NCBI GenBank assembly: GCA_017643495.1
Contig: JAEPNK010000001.1
Coordinates: 911,623-975,622 of the forward strand
Source: Rhizobiaceae bacterium
GTDB lineage: Bacteria > Pseudomonadota > Alphaproteobacteria > Rhizobiales > Rhizobiaceae
Reading direction: 5' to 3'
Length of the DNA: 64,000 bases
Part shown: positions 52,731-61,305 of the stretch, piece by piece
Layout of the letters: each line of letters starts with the position of its first letter
Numbering within the stretch: the first letter of the stretch is position 1
Notes under the pieces: generated by a model
Databases searched by the model: none
What the model was told of the DNA's origin: nothing
The model's input: the letters and a program-made list of their open reading frames with translations, nothing else
Program-made: the position numbers and the translations under genes

Positions 52731-55700
52731 TCCGGCGCACCATGCCTGGCCACGGGGTCGTTAGCCTTTTTGCCCGCCATCCCAATGCAGCGAACCTGGT
52801 CATGTTGCTTATGGTGATTTTCGGCCTTGCTGCCATCGGCAAGATCAACACCCAGTTTTTCCCGACCTTTGAAACTGATCAGGTCTCGATAAGTGTCAGT
52901 TGGCCCGGTGCCAGTGCGGAAGATGTTGAAAGGAACATCATCCGTATCATTGAACCGGAAGTCCGTTTTGTCGACGGCGTCAAAACGATGATTTCCTATG
53001 CCCGGGAAGGTGCCGGTACAATTTCCCTGGAGTTCACTGCGGGCACAGATATGCAACAGGCTGTTTCCGATGTGGATGCTGCCGTCAAGACTGTAACGAA
53101 CCTGCCCGAAGAGGCAGAAACCCCGGAAGTTGCCAAACGCGCTTTTTTTGACCGGGTTGCAAGACTGTCCATCTCCGGTGACGTTCCGGAAAGCACCCTT
53201 CGTATTCATGCCAAGAAAATCCGTGATGACCTGATTGCACGCGGCATTGACAAGGTCGACATGCTTGGACTTCGGGATGAAGAATATCATGTCAAAATTC
53301 CTGACCGCGAACTCAGGCGGCTTGGCCTTTCCATCTCCGACATATCCGATGTCATAGCCCGGAACAGCCGGGATACCCCCTCGGGACAGCTCAAGGGCGA
53401 TGTGGAAAAGCAGATCAGGGCGCTTGCCGATGTGGAGAACCCTGAATCGCTCGATGATATCGAGATCAGGTCCTTCGCGTCTGGTGAAAAAGTGATGCTG
53501 GGTGATATAGCCACGATACGCCGGGCATATGAAGATGGCCAGTCAAGGGGTTTTGTGAACGGCACCCCGGCTATTCAGCTTACTGTCCAGCGCGCACCAA
53601 CGGCTGATACCCTGACAACCGCGCGCATCCTTGATGAATACCTGGAAGAGATTGAAGGGGCATTGCCACCCGGTATCACGCTCCAGAAGTATGAGGTTCG
53701 CGCAGATTCACTTGTGGAGCGCATATCCCTGCTTTTCTGGAATGGCGTTTTCGGCCTTGTTCTCGTGGTTGCCACCCTCTTCATCTTTCTCAATGCCCGG
53801 GTTGCATTCTGGGTGGCTGCAGGCATTCCCGTCGCCATGTTTGCAACGCTTGGTTTCATGCTCCTCATGGGGCAGACGGTCAACATGATCACGCTTTTTG
53901 CAATGATCATGATGCTCGGTGTCATTGTGGATGATGCGATTGTGGTTGGTGAGCATACCGCTGCTCGCTTTGCCGCCGGAGAAGGCGCCTTTGAAGCAGC
54001 CGAAAACGGGGCCGGGCGAATGCTGACACCGGTCATGGCAGCAATGCTTACGACTGCAGCAGCCTTCGGTCCGATGCTGTTGATCCGTGATGTCATCGGC
54101 CAGATCATGGGCGTCATGCCGTATGTGGTTTTTGCTGTCATTATCGCCAGCCTGGTCGAGTGTTTCCTTATACTGCCGGGACACCTTGCCCACACACTGG
54201 AACACAAGCCGAAGCGCTCATGGTCCTTCTTGCGACAGATCATTGTTGCAGCATGTGCAGGTGGGCTGCTTGTGACCATGCTCAACCGCACACCTGAAGG
54301 CAGTCCGGAATTACCGGGCCTGTCATTTTTGGCACCCTTTTTCGAAGCCCGCTCAGAGTTCGAGCCTGCCATGTTCCTGTTGTTGATCACATTGGGCGCG
54401 CTGCTCACAGGAACATTGTTTGAAGCACTGTTCTGGCTTTTGCGTCGCATTGCGCCCGGCAAACGCGCACCCGGTGAAGAAGGTTGGTTCAGGCAATGGT
54501 TTGACAGGAACTTCAATGCATTCCGGGATGGCCCGTTTGACTGGATGGTAAGGCTCTCTTTCCGCTGGCGATATGTGACCCTTGCCGTAGCACTTTCAAG
54601 TGTGATGCTTTTTGCCGTGGGGCCGATAAGGGGCGAGTTGGTGAAATTCGTGTTTTTCCCTTCTCCGGAAGCTGAAAACATACGTGCGCAGATTTACTTC
54701 AATGCCGGCATCCCGGAGGATGAGGCACTCGAAATCATCGGCAAGGTGGAGGGGGCATTGTATCAGGCCACTTCCGAACTTGAAAAAGATGAAACACCTT
54801 TGGTGAGCGCTGTTTTCAGTACCCTCGGCCAGGCCGGAAGGGGCGTGGGTGACAATTTGGCGGAGATGAGTGTCCAGCTTTCATCTTCCGAGGTGCGTAC
54901 GGTAAGAACGCCGGCGATCGTTGCTGCCTGGCGCAAGAAACTGCCAAACGTTGCAGGTGCGCGCCGTATCGCAATTTTTGAAACGCGCGGCGGTCCGCCT
55001 GGCCGGGACCTTGATGTGGAAATAACCGGCGGCAATGTCTCCGAGCTGAAACAGGCAGCACTGGAACTGCTCCCCGTTATCAGCAGTCTTGACGGGGCTT
55101 CCGGCGTTTCAGATGATTTGCCCTACGGCAAACCGGAACTGATAATGCAGTTGCGGCCGCGTGGTGCTGCACTCGGGTTTACGATTGATGAAGTTGGCAA
55201 CCAGGTCCGCCAGGCTTTCGACGGTGCAATACCGAGACGTTTTGCGCGCGGGGATGACGAGGTGACAATCCGTGTCTCTAGAACCAGCAGGGACGCGGGC
55301 GGTGACATGTTGCGCAATTTTGAATTGGTAAGTCCGGCAGGCGAATTTGTTCCGCTGGAAGAAGTGGTGTCGCTTACCGAGAAACAGGGGTTTTCCGCCA
55401 TCCAGCGAGAGGACGGCAAAACAAAGGTTTCGGTAACTGCTGACCTCAATGTGGATATTCTGACACCTGAAAAAGCCATTGAGATCCTTCAGGCGGGTGA
55501 ACTGCCGAACATCATGGCATCCAGAGGGCTGGATTACCGCTTCGGAGGAAGGGATGAGGAGCGCAAGAATGCTTTTGCTGACCTGATCCTTGGGACATAT
55601 CTGGCGCTTGGTATCATTTACATCATTCTGGCATGGGTTTTCGGAAACTATTTCCGGCCATTGGCAATCATGCTGATCATTCCGTTCGGTCTTGTCGGAG

Positions 55701-56122
55701 CGGTACTTGGACACTGGATACTGGGTTACAAGCTCACCATTCTTTCCCTGATCGGTTTGTTGGGGCTGGCTGGAATTCTGGTGAATGATTCCATCATTCT
55801 GGTAAGTCGCATGGATGAACGTCTGGAAGAAGGCGAAGACTTGTTTGAGGCAGCCACCGGCGCAAGCCGTGACCGGTTGCGCGCGGTTCTGTTAACCTCG
55901 CTGACCACCATAGGCGGCTTGGTGCCCCTGATGTTCGAGAAAAGCCTGCAGGCGCAATTCCTGTTGCCAATGGCGATCACGATTGTGTTCGGGCTTGGTC
56001 TGGCAACATTGCTTGTATTGTTTCTGGTTCCCGCCCTGATCGGTATCGGTGCAGACATCAAACTACTGTTTCAGGCTGTGTTTGGTGACCGGACGAGGCA
56101 AGGCATATACGCTGCGGAATAA
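52727..56122 (+). CDS. RND-family efflux transporter (AcrB/MdtB-like)
   Basis: 1131 residues with about 12 membrane helices and two large periplasmic loops. The N-terminal helix is followed by INTQFFPTFETDQVSISVSWPGASAEDVERNI, the family start. The proton-relay Asp402-Asp403 pair is in LGVIVDDAIVVGEH (helix 4). The C-terminal half has GLLGLAGILVNDSIILVSRMDERLEEG and LTTIGGLVPLMFEKS. The long insertion with two extra hydrophobic stretches near residues 500-590 is more than in AcrB and resembles the HAE subgroup found with single adaptors. Substrate unknown; no TolC gene is nearby. Confidence 0.92.
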   Translation: MIRRTMPGHGVVSLFARHPNAANLVMLLMVIFGLAAIGKINTQFFPTFETDQVSISVSWPGASAEDVERNIIRIIEPEVRFVDGVKTMISYAREGAGTISLEFTAGTDMQQAVSDVDAAVKTVTNLPEEAETPEVAKRAFFDRVARLSISGDVPESTLRIHAKKIRDDLIARGIDKVDMLGLRDEEYHVKIPDRELRRLGLSISDISDVIARNSRDTPSGQLKGDVEKQIRALADVENPESLDDIEIRSFASGEKVMLGDIATIRRAYEDGQSRGFVNGTPAIQLTVQRAPTADTLTTARILDEYLEEIEGALPPGITLQKYEVRADSLVERISLLFWNGVFGLVLVVATLFIFLNARVAFWVAAGIPVAMFATLGFMLLMGQTVNMITLFAMIMMLGVIVDDAIVVGEHTAARFAAGEGAFEAAENGAGRMLTPVMAAMLTTAAAFGPMLLIRDVIGQIMGVMPYVVFAVIIASLVECFLILPGHLAHTLEHKPKRSWSFLRQIIVAACAGGLLVTMLNRTPEGSPELPGLSFLAPFFEARSEFEPAMFLLLITLGALLTGTLFEALFWLLRRIAPGKRAPGEEGWFRQWFDRNFNAFRDGPFDWMVRLSFRWRYVTLAVALSSVMLFAVGPIRGELVKFVFFPSPEAENIRAQIYFNAGIPEDEALEIIGKVEGALYQATSELEKDETPLVSAVFSTLGQAGRGVGDNLAEMSVQLSSSEVRTVRTPAIVAAWRKKLPNVAGARRIAIFETRGGPPGRDLDVEITGGNVSELKQAALELLPVISSLDGASGVSDDLPYGKPELIMQLRPRGAALGFTIDEVGNQVRQAFDGAIPRRFARGDDEVTIRVSRTSRDAGGDMLRNFELVSPAGEFVPLEEVVSLTEKQGFSAIQREDGKTKVSVTADLNVDILTPEKAIEILQAGELPNIMASRGLDYRFGGRDEERKNAFADLILGTYLALGIIYIILAWVFGNYFRPLAIMLIIPFGLVGAVLGHWILGYKLTILSLIGLLGLAGILVNDSIILVSRMDERLEEGEDLFEAATGASRDRLRAVLLTSLTTIGGLVPLMFEKSLQAQFLLPMAITIVFGLGLATLLVLFLVPALIGIGADIKLLFQAVFGDRTRQGIYAAE

Positions 56123-56148
56123 TTTTTCTGCAAAAGCGGTTTTATCTG

Positions 56149-57603
56149 TCAGGCACGCCAGAAGCGCGGCATGAAGATGACGAGAACGGTGAACAGTTCC
56201 AGTCGCCCAACAAGCATCGCCGCCGTGAGTATCCATTTGGCGGGATCGTTCAGTTCCTGAAAGGTTGAAGAGGGGCCAATCAGCGGGCCAAGGCCCGGGC
56301 CGACATTTGATATTGAGGTTCCTGCAGCAGACATGGCGGTCAGAAAATCGAGGCCCGTCAGGTTTAGCAAAATGGCGATGATGCCGAAGATCATGAAGTA
56401 GACGGCAAAGAAGTTCATCACGGCAGAAGCTACCTGGTCCTCGATAATGTTCCCGTTGAAACGCATCACAAATATGCCGTTGGGATAAAAGATCTTGCTC
56501 AGGTGCTGCTTGATGGCTTCGAACATGACCTGGAACCGGAAGATCTTGATACCGCAGGATGTCGATCCGGCACAGCCCCCAATGAACATTATGCAGAAGA
56601 AGAATGTGGTGGAGCCCGGTGCCCATGTCCCGTAATCGGCATTGGCATATCCGGTTCCCGTAACGATCGAGGTAACGTTGAACGCTGCCTGCACGATCGG
56701 CAGATAGGGATCACCTTCCGGACCGGGGCCCGGGTGCATCAACCACGCAACCATGGTCAGGAAGCCCAGCACAGTGAGGAATGCCTTCACCTGTGAGTTG
56801 CGCCACAGCTTTGACGGTCGGCCCTGGTAGGCTTGCACATAAAGGATGAATGGTATCGAGCCGAGAATCATGAAGAAGATGGCTATGACGTCTACCAGAT
56901 GCCCGTCGAAATATCCCATTGATGCGTCCTTGGTTGAAAAGCCACCAGTCGCAACCGTGGTCATGCCGTGTACTGTGGCATCAAGAAAACTCATGCCGGC
57001 AAAAAGATAGGCCAGAATGCACATCAGGGTGATGACGATGAAAACAAGTGTCAGCGAACCGGAAATCTGGCGAGCGCGGGGCATGATTTTTTCCGCGGTG
57101 TCAAACGCTTCCACCTTGAAGAGCTGCATGCCACCAACCTGAAGCATTGGCAGCACCGCCACCGCCATCACGATAATGCCAAGCCCGCCAAGCCATTGCT
57201 GGATGCCACGCCAGAGCAGGATGCCGGGAGGCGCATTGTCGAGCCCGGTTATGACAGTGGAACCGGTAGTCGTGATGGCTGACATGGATTCAAAAACTGC
57301 ATCGGTAAAAGTGGGAACCACTCCCGACAGAAGATACGGAATTGCGCCGAACAATGACAGGACAAGCCACGCCACACTGGTCATTATGAATGCTTCGCGT
57401 GTGCTCAACAGTTCCCGCGTGCCCTGTGCGCCGGAATAAAGGCCCACACCGATCAGGGTGGTTATCGTACCCGTGAAGGCAAAAACCTCCCAGTCCTCAT
57501 TGCCCACAACAAGATCGGCAATCGTCGGCAGCAGCATTGCCACACCCAGCGTTGTCAGCAGGATGCCAACCGTAAGGAAAATGGGCCGTATGTTGATGAT
57601 CAT
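56149..57603 (-). CDS. trkH: Trk-type potassium uptake protein TrkH
   Basis: 484 residues with about ten hydrophobic helices. Selectivity-filter-like segments of the four M1-P-M2 repeats are seen, such as AITTTGSTVITG, TVATGGFSTKDAS, VTSIVTGTGYANADYG and MSAAGTSISNVGPG. It forms the potassium-translocating membrane subunit and normally works with the NAD-binding TrkA, which is not in the window. The start shares a base with the apaG stop (TGATG), so it is coupled to apaG in the metZ-apaG-trkH unit. Confidence 0.93.
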   Translation of the reverse strand: MIINIRPIFLTVGILLTTLGVAMLLPTIADLVVGNEDWEVFAFTGTITTLIGVGLYSGAQGTRELLSTREAFIMTSVAWLVLSLFGAIPYLLSGVVPTFTDAVFESMSAITTTGSTVITGLDNAPPGILLWRGIQQWLGGLGIIVMAVAVLPMLQVGGMQLFKVEAFDTAEKIMPRARQISGSLTLVFIVITLMCILAYLFAGMSFLDATVHGMTTVATGGFSTKDASMGYFDGHLVDVIAIFFMILGSIPFILYVQAYQGRPSKLWRNSQVKAFLTVLGFLTMVAWLMHPGPGPEGDPYLPIVQAAFNVTSIVTGTGYANADYGTWAPGSTTFFFCIMFIGGCAGSTSCGIKIFRFQVMFEAIKQHLSKIFYPNGIFVMRFNGNIIEDQVASAVMNFFAVYFMIFGIIAILLNLTGLDFLTAMSAAGTSISNVGPGLGPLIGPSSTFQELNDPAKWILTAAMLVGRLELFTVLVIFMPRFWRA

Positions 57604-57995
57604 CAGTTCAGAACCGGGTCATTGTCCGGAAGGTCGAGTGGAAATGCCGGAATCTCAACCTCGAAATATCCCCGGCTTCGATTGCGCATCGTGTACCGTC
57701 CGGACATGATGCCGGAAGGCGTGCGCAAAGGACAGCCGCTAGTGTAGGAGTAACTGTCTCCAGCAGCTATGCGCGGTTGTTCGCCAACCACACCTTCTCC
57801 CTCAACCTCTTCCACATGCCCATTGCTGTCGGTGATTCGCCAATAGCGGGAAACAAGCTGCGCCTCTTCACCGCTATTGTTCTCAATCATGACACGATAG
57901 GCCCAGAAGTAACGGGATTCTGCGGGTTCCGAGCGCTCATCGATATAAACCGGCATCACGGTAACGGAGATACCTTTGGTCGTCGCGTTGAACAT
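57603..57995 (-). CDS. apaG: ApaG domain protein
   Basis: 130 residues from ATG 57995; an upstream in-frame GTG at 58013 is weaker. The immunoglobulin-like ApaG fold is marked by GISVTVMPVYIDERS, YFWAYRVMIENNSGEEAQLVSRYWRITDSNG, GVVGEQPRIAAG and SGIMSGRYTM. The role is not settled; the E. coli gene lies beside apaH and is linked to cobalt resistance and magnesium efflux. Here it lies 58 bases after metZ and overlaps trkH by one base. Confidence 0.94.
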   Translation of the reverse strand: MFNATTKGISVTVMPVYIDERSEPAESRYFWAYRVMIENNSGEEAQLVSRYWRITDSNGHVEEVEGEGVVGEQPRIAAGDSYSYTSGCPLRTPSGIMSGRYTMRNRSRGYFEVEIPAFPLDLPDNDPVLN

Positions 57996-58053
57996 GCAAG
58001 AACTCTTTCGCACGGATCAGTGCGAAACACCTAACACAGTTTTTGACTGCCTC

Positions 58054-59241
58054 CTATAGCGCCGCTTCAAGTGCCCGGGCGACATCTTCAACGAGATCAT
58101 CAGGGTGTTCCAGACCCAGTGAAAGTCGCAATAATCCGTCGGTAATGCCGACATCTGCCCGGTCCTCTTCGGAGAGATTGCGGTGCGTGGTAGTGGCAGG
58201 GTGGGTAATAAGGCTCTTGGCATCCCCCAGATTGTTGGAGATTGACACGGTTTCAAGCGCATTGATGAAGCGGAATGCAGAGTCCTTGCCCCCTTCCAGT
58301 TCAAAGGCGACCAGTGTTGAACCCTTGTCCATCTGGCGAGCGGCAAGATCGGCCTGGGGATGCCCGGAATGGCCGGGATAGATCAGTTGGCTGATCCCCT
58401 TTTTGCCGTCCAGATAGCTCGTCACAGCTTCGGCGCTGGCAGTTTGGCGTTCCACGCGTACGGTCAGTGTTTCAAGGCCTTTCAGCAAGGTCCAGGCGTT
58501 GAAGGGGCTGAGGCTGGGGCCTGTATGACGGTAATAGTCGTGCAGGTCCTCATTGATCCATTCCTCGCTGCCAAGAATAACCCCTCCAAGGCATCTTCCC
58601 TGACCGTCAATGTGCTTGGTGGCCGAATAGACGACAATGTCGGCGCCCAACTTCATTGGCCGCTGGAAGATCGGGGTGGCGAAAACATTGTCCACGACAA
58701 GGCGCGCGCCATTCTCGTGGGCAAGATCTGCAACCGCCTGTATATCCACCAGTTCCAGGGTCGGATTGGTGGGGCTTTCCAGAAAATACACCTTGGTTTC
58801 GGGGCGCGTTGCCGCTTTCCAGGCATTCAGGTCTCTGCCATCAACAAGGGTGCACTCCACCCCGTAACGCGGCATCAGTGTTTCAACAACCCAGCGGCAG
58901 GAGCCGAAAAGGGCACGGGCTGCGACGATGTGGTCCCCGGACTTTACCTGGCATCCAATCGCAGCAGCGACTGCAGCCATGCCGGATGCAGTGCCCCGCG
59001 CCTGCTCTGCACCTTCGAGCAGACACATGCGTTCCTCGAACATGGAAACGGTCGGATTGGCATAGCGTGAATAGATATAGCCTTCTTCATCTCCCTTGAA
59101 GCGGGCTTCAGCACTTTCCGCTGTTTCGTACAGATAGCCTTGTGTCAGGTACAGGGCCTCGGAAGTTTCCCCAAACTGGCTGCGCGTAGTGCCGCCATGA
59201 ACCAGTCTGGTATCCGCCCGCCAATCGTCCCGTTTTTTCAT
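58054..59241 (-). CDS. metZ: O-succinylhomoserine sulfhydrylase MetZ
   Basis: PLP enzyme of the Cys/Met metabolism family, 395 residues. It forms homocysteine directly from O-succinylhomoserine and sulfide. Landmarks: RLVHGGTTRSQFGETSEALYLTQGY, YSRYANPTVSMFEERM, TASGMAA, ESPTNPTLELVD, VDNVFATP and PLP Lys209 in YSATKHIDGQGR. ATG 59241 follows GTGGAG. A SAM-II riboswitch and terminator occupy its leader, which supports a methionine role and shutdown when S-adenosylmethionine is abundant. Confidence 0.95.
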   Translation of the reverse strand: MKKRDDWRADTRLVHGGTTRSQFGETSEALYLTQGYLYETAESAEARFKGDEEGYIYSRYANPTVSMFEERMCLLEGAEQARGTASGMAAVAAAIGCQVKSGDHIVAARALFGSCRWVVETLMPRYGVECTLVDGRDLNAWKAATRPETKVYFLESPTNPTLELVDIQAVADLAHENGARLVVDNVFATPIFQRPMKLGADIVVYSATKHIDGQGRCLGGVILGSEEWINEDLHDYYRHTGPSLSPFNAWTLLKGLETLTVRVERQTASAEAVTSYLDGKKGISQLIYPGHSGHPQADLAARQMDKGSTLVAFELEGGKDSAFRFINALETVSISNNLGDAKSLITHPATTTHRNLSEEDRADVGITDGLLRLSLGLEHPDDLVEDVARALEAAL

Positions 59242-59258
59242 TTTTCAACTCCACAAAC

Positions 59259-59291
59259 AAAAAATCCAGAATGCGAAGTCGCTTCTGGATT
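59259..59291 (-). terminator. Terminator of the SAM-II-controlled metZ leader
   Basis: Minus-strand stem AATCCAGAA / TTCTGGATT with an inner GCG/CGC extension, followed by TTTTTTG and further T. It lies between the aptamer and the metZ ribosome site (GTGGAG), only 18 bases before the start, so it is the likely expression platform. Confidence 0.8.
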
Positions 59292-59321
59292 CCCGGCTTT
59301 GCTGTTTCCCGCAAAATTCGG

Positions 59322-59374
59322 CCCTTTAGCGACTTTTTTTACGTGGCTGCAAGCCGACCGGCCAAATCACCACG
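59322..59374 (-). ncRNA. SAM-II (metA/SAM_alpha) riboswitch aptamer
   Basis: On the minus strand the leader contains the conserved SAM-II blocks in order: CGTGGTGATTTGGCCGG, TCGGCTTGCAGCCACG, an A-rich linker, then GTCGCTAAAGGG. The GGTGATTTG and CTTGCAGCCACG core and the 3' GCTAAA, which forms the pseudoknot, match the class as known from rhizobial metA and metZ leaders. Binding of S-adenosylmethionine should lower metZ expression through the downstream terminator and ribosome site. Confidence 0.92.
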
Positions 59375-59490
59375 AATGCCGGGATGGTAACCCCGCACAT
59401 TTGTGTGGTTTAATCCAACTGGCCCTAGGCGTCAATCGAACAAGCGGTTATTTGTAGGCCGCAACCCGTTTGAAAGCCGAAAAGACCAAT

Positions 59491-60582
59491 ATGACCCGCG
59501 AAACCGGCATTTTGTCTGACAACGCCATCAAGGCGCTCCATGACCAGGGTGCGATTGTGCCCGAACGTGATTTCGACAAGGATCAGATACAGCCAGCCAG
59601 CCTTGATCTGCGTCTTGGCACCAAGGCATTCCGTATCAGGGCGTCCTTTTTGCCAGGAAAGGGAAACAAGGTATCCGGCAAACTCGAACGCTTCCAGTTG
59701 CATGAACTGGATCTGACCAAGGGTGCAATACTTGAAACCGGATGCGTTTATCTGGTGCCGTTGCTTGAGCGTCTGACATTGCCGAAAGATGTTGAGGCTT
59801 CCGCAAACCCGAAGAGTTCAACCGGCAGGCTTGATATCTTCACGCGTGTTATTGTTGACGAAAGTCAGGCTTTTGACCAGATTCCCGCCGGCTATCGTGG
59901 CCCGCTCTATCTGGAGATCAGTCCGAGTACGTTTCCCGTCGTAGTCAGAACCGGCTCCCGTCTCTCTCAGATACGTTTTCGAAAGGGCCAGACAGTGCTT
60001 GGTGACAAGGAACTGCTGGACCTGCATGATGCAGAGACATTGGTGGCTACTGCCTCTCCCAACATTCACAATGGCGGTATCGGGCTGTCAATCGACCTGA
60101 GTGGTGATGAAAACGGGCTGGTTGGCTATCGCGGCAAGCGGCATACCGGGCTGGTGGATGTGGACAAGAAGGCTGCTCACAGGATTCTGGATTTCTGGGA
60201 GCCTATCTACAACCACGGATCGCGTGATCTCGTGCTGGATCCGGACGAATTTTACATACTGGTTTCAAACGAAGCAGTACACGTGCCTCCACTTTACGCG
60301 GCCGAAATGGTGCCGTTCGATCCGCTCGTTGGGGAATTTCGGGTGCATTATGCAGGTTTCTTTGATCCCGGCTTTGGTCATGTCCATGCCGGAGGCGAGG
60401 GTGCCCGCGGGGTGCTTGAAGTGCGCAGCCACGAAGTTCCGTTCATTCTGGAACATGGGCAACTGGTCGGACGACTGGTATATGAACACATGATGGAACG
60501 TCCGGCCATGCTGTATGGCAGCGGTATGGGGTCAAATTACCAGGCGCAGGGACTCAAGCTCTCCAAACATTTCAAGAGCTGA
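59491..60582 (+). CDS. dcd: Two-domain 2'-deoxycytidine triphosphate deaminase
   Basis: 363 residues from ATG 59491 (AAAGA upstream; a TTG at 59470 is possible), about twice the size of E. coli Dcd. It looks like a duplicated dUTPase-fold protein. The N-terminal half has QIQPASLDLRLGTKAFRI, PKSSTGRLDIFTRVI and AGYRGPLYLEIS. The C-terminal half has FYILVSNEAVHVPPLYAAEM, the better-preserved HYAGFFDPGFGH motif and LVGRLVYEHM. Each half probably supplies part of the active sites. It makes dUTP for thymidylate synthesis. Two-domain Dcd is typical of Alphaproteobacteria. Divergent from metZ. Confidence 0.9.
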   Translation: MTRETGILSDNAIKALHDQGAIVPERDFDKDQIQPASLDLRLGTKAFRIRASFLPGKGNKVSGKLERFQLHELDLTKGAILETGCVYLVPLLERLTLPKDVEASANPKSSTGRLDIFTRVIVDESQAFDQIPAGYRGPLYLEISPSTFPVVVRTGSRLSQIRFRKGQTVLGDKELLDLHDAETLVATASPNIHNGGIGLSIDLSGDENGLVGYRGKRHTGLVDVDKKAAHRILDFWEPIYNHGSRDLVLDPDEFYILVSNEAVHVPPLYAAEMVPFDPLVGEFRVHYAGFFDPGFGHVHAGGEGARGVLEVRSHEVPFILEHGQLVGRLVYEHMMERPAMLYGSGMGSNYQAQGLKLSKHFKS

Positions 60583-61305
60583 TTATTCATCATCGCCGTC
60601 GGCACATTTCCAGTCCTCGGGCCGGTTCAGCCCTTCAGGCAAAACCGTTTCGGCATCTCCGCAAGCCATGTCAATTTGCCATTGTGCGATACCCTGTACA
60701 TTGGAGAGGTCGACCCCTTCCAGGCGTGTGCGATAAAAATACGCTCCGGCCATTGAATTTTCATTTTCCAGCGTAACGCCCCTGAAGTCCGCACGGGCAA
60801 GGCTGGAAAAACCGAGATCCACTCCGGATAATTTTGCATTCCGGAAATCTGCGCGAAACAGGTCGGATTTCGACATGTCAACGCCATGAAGAGTGGAACC
60901 GGCAAAACTTGATCGTATGATTTCGGATTTCTCGAAATTCGCACCTGTGAGGTTGAGATCTCCGAAATCCGTACGGGAGGCCGTTACGCCGGAAAAATCG
61001 GCATTCTTGGCGCTGGAGCCTTTCAGGGATGCACGAACAAGATTGGACTTGAAGAATTTTGCGTCATCAAGGGTCGTACCGCGAAGATCAGATGAAGACA
61101 GATCAGCCCGGCTGAAATTCGCGCCGGTGAAGTCAAAATCGGTCATGATCAGGTTGCGCTTGCGACAATCCTGCCAGTCCACTCCGGCACTGGCTTCGTC
61201 GTCGCATGCCGCCCAGGCCTGCTGGGTCATGCCTGTTCCGCCTGCTGCCAGAAATGCGATCAGGCTGGCGAAAAACAAGGCTGGTTTTGTGAATGGGGGC
61301 TTCAT
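60583..61305 (-). CDS. Secreted pentapeptide-repeat protein
   Basis: 240 residues from ATG 61305, with AGGATG nine bases upstream. A signal peptide (LFFASLIAFLAAGGTG to AWA) precedes ACDDEASAGVDWQDC. Then come some 28 tandem five-residue repeats with central L/F and A at -2 (for example ANFSRADLSSSDLRG), expected to fold as a right-handed square helix in the periplasm. The C-terminal tail has two Cys (MACG, WKCADG). No known inhibitor motif; function unknown. Its 5' end overlaps the glycosyltransferase frame by 173 bases. Its stop abuts the dcd stop with no gap. Confidence 0.83.
   Translation of the reverse strand: MKPPFTKPALFFASLIAFLAAGGTGMTQQAWAACDDEASAGVDWQDCRKRNLIMTDFDFTGANFSRADLSSSDLRGTTLDDAKFFKSNLVRASLKGSSAKNADFSGVTASRTDFGDLNLTGANFEKSEIIRSSFAGSTLHGVDMSKSDLFRADFRNAKLSGVDLGFSSLARADFRGVTLENENSMAGAYFYRTRLEGVDLSNVQGIAQWQIDMACGDAETVLPEGLNRPEDWKCADGDDE

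Noticed and set aside
53575-54681. Long minus-strand frame inside the RND transporter gene
   Set aside because: Low-complexity Ser/Thr/Arg/Met composition typical of antisense shadow. The plus-strand RND frame is intact and conserved throughout.
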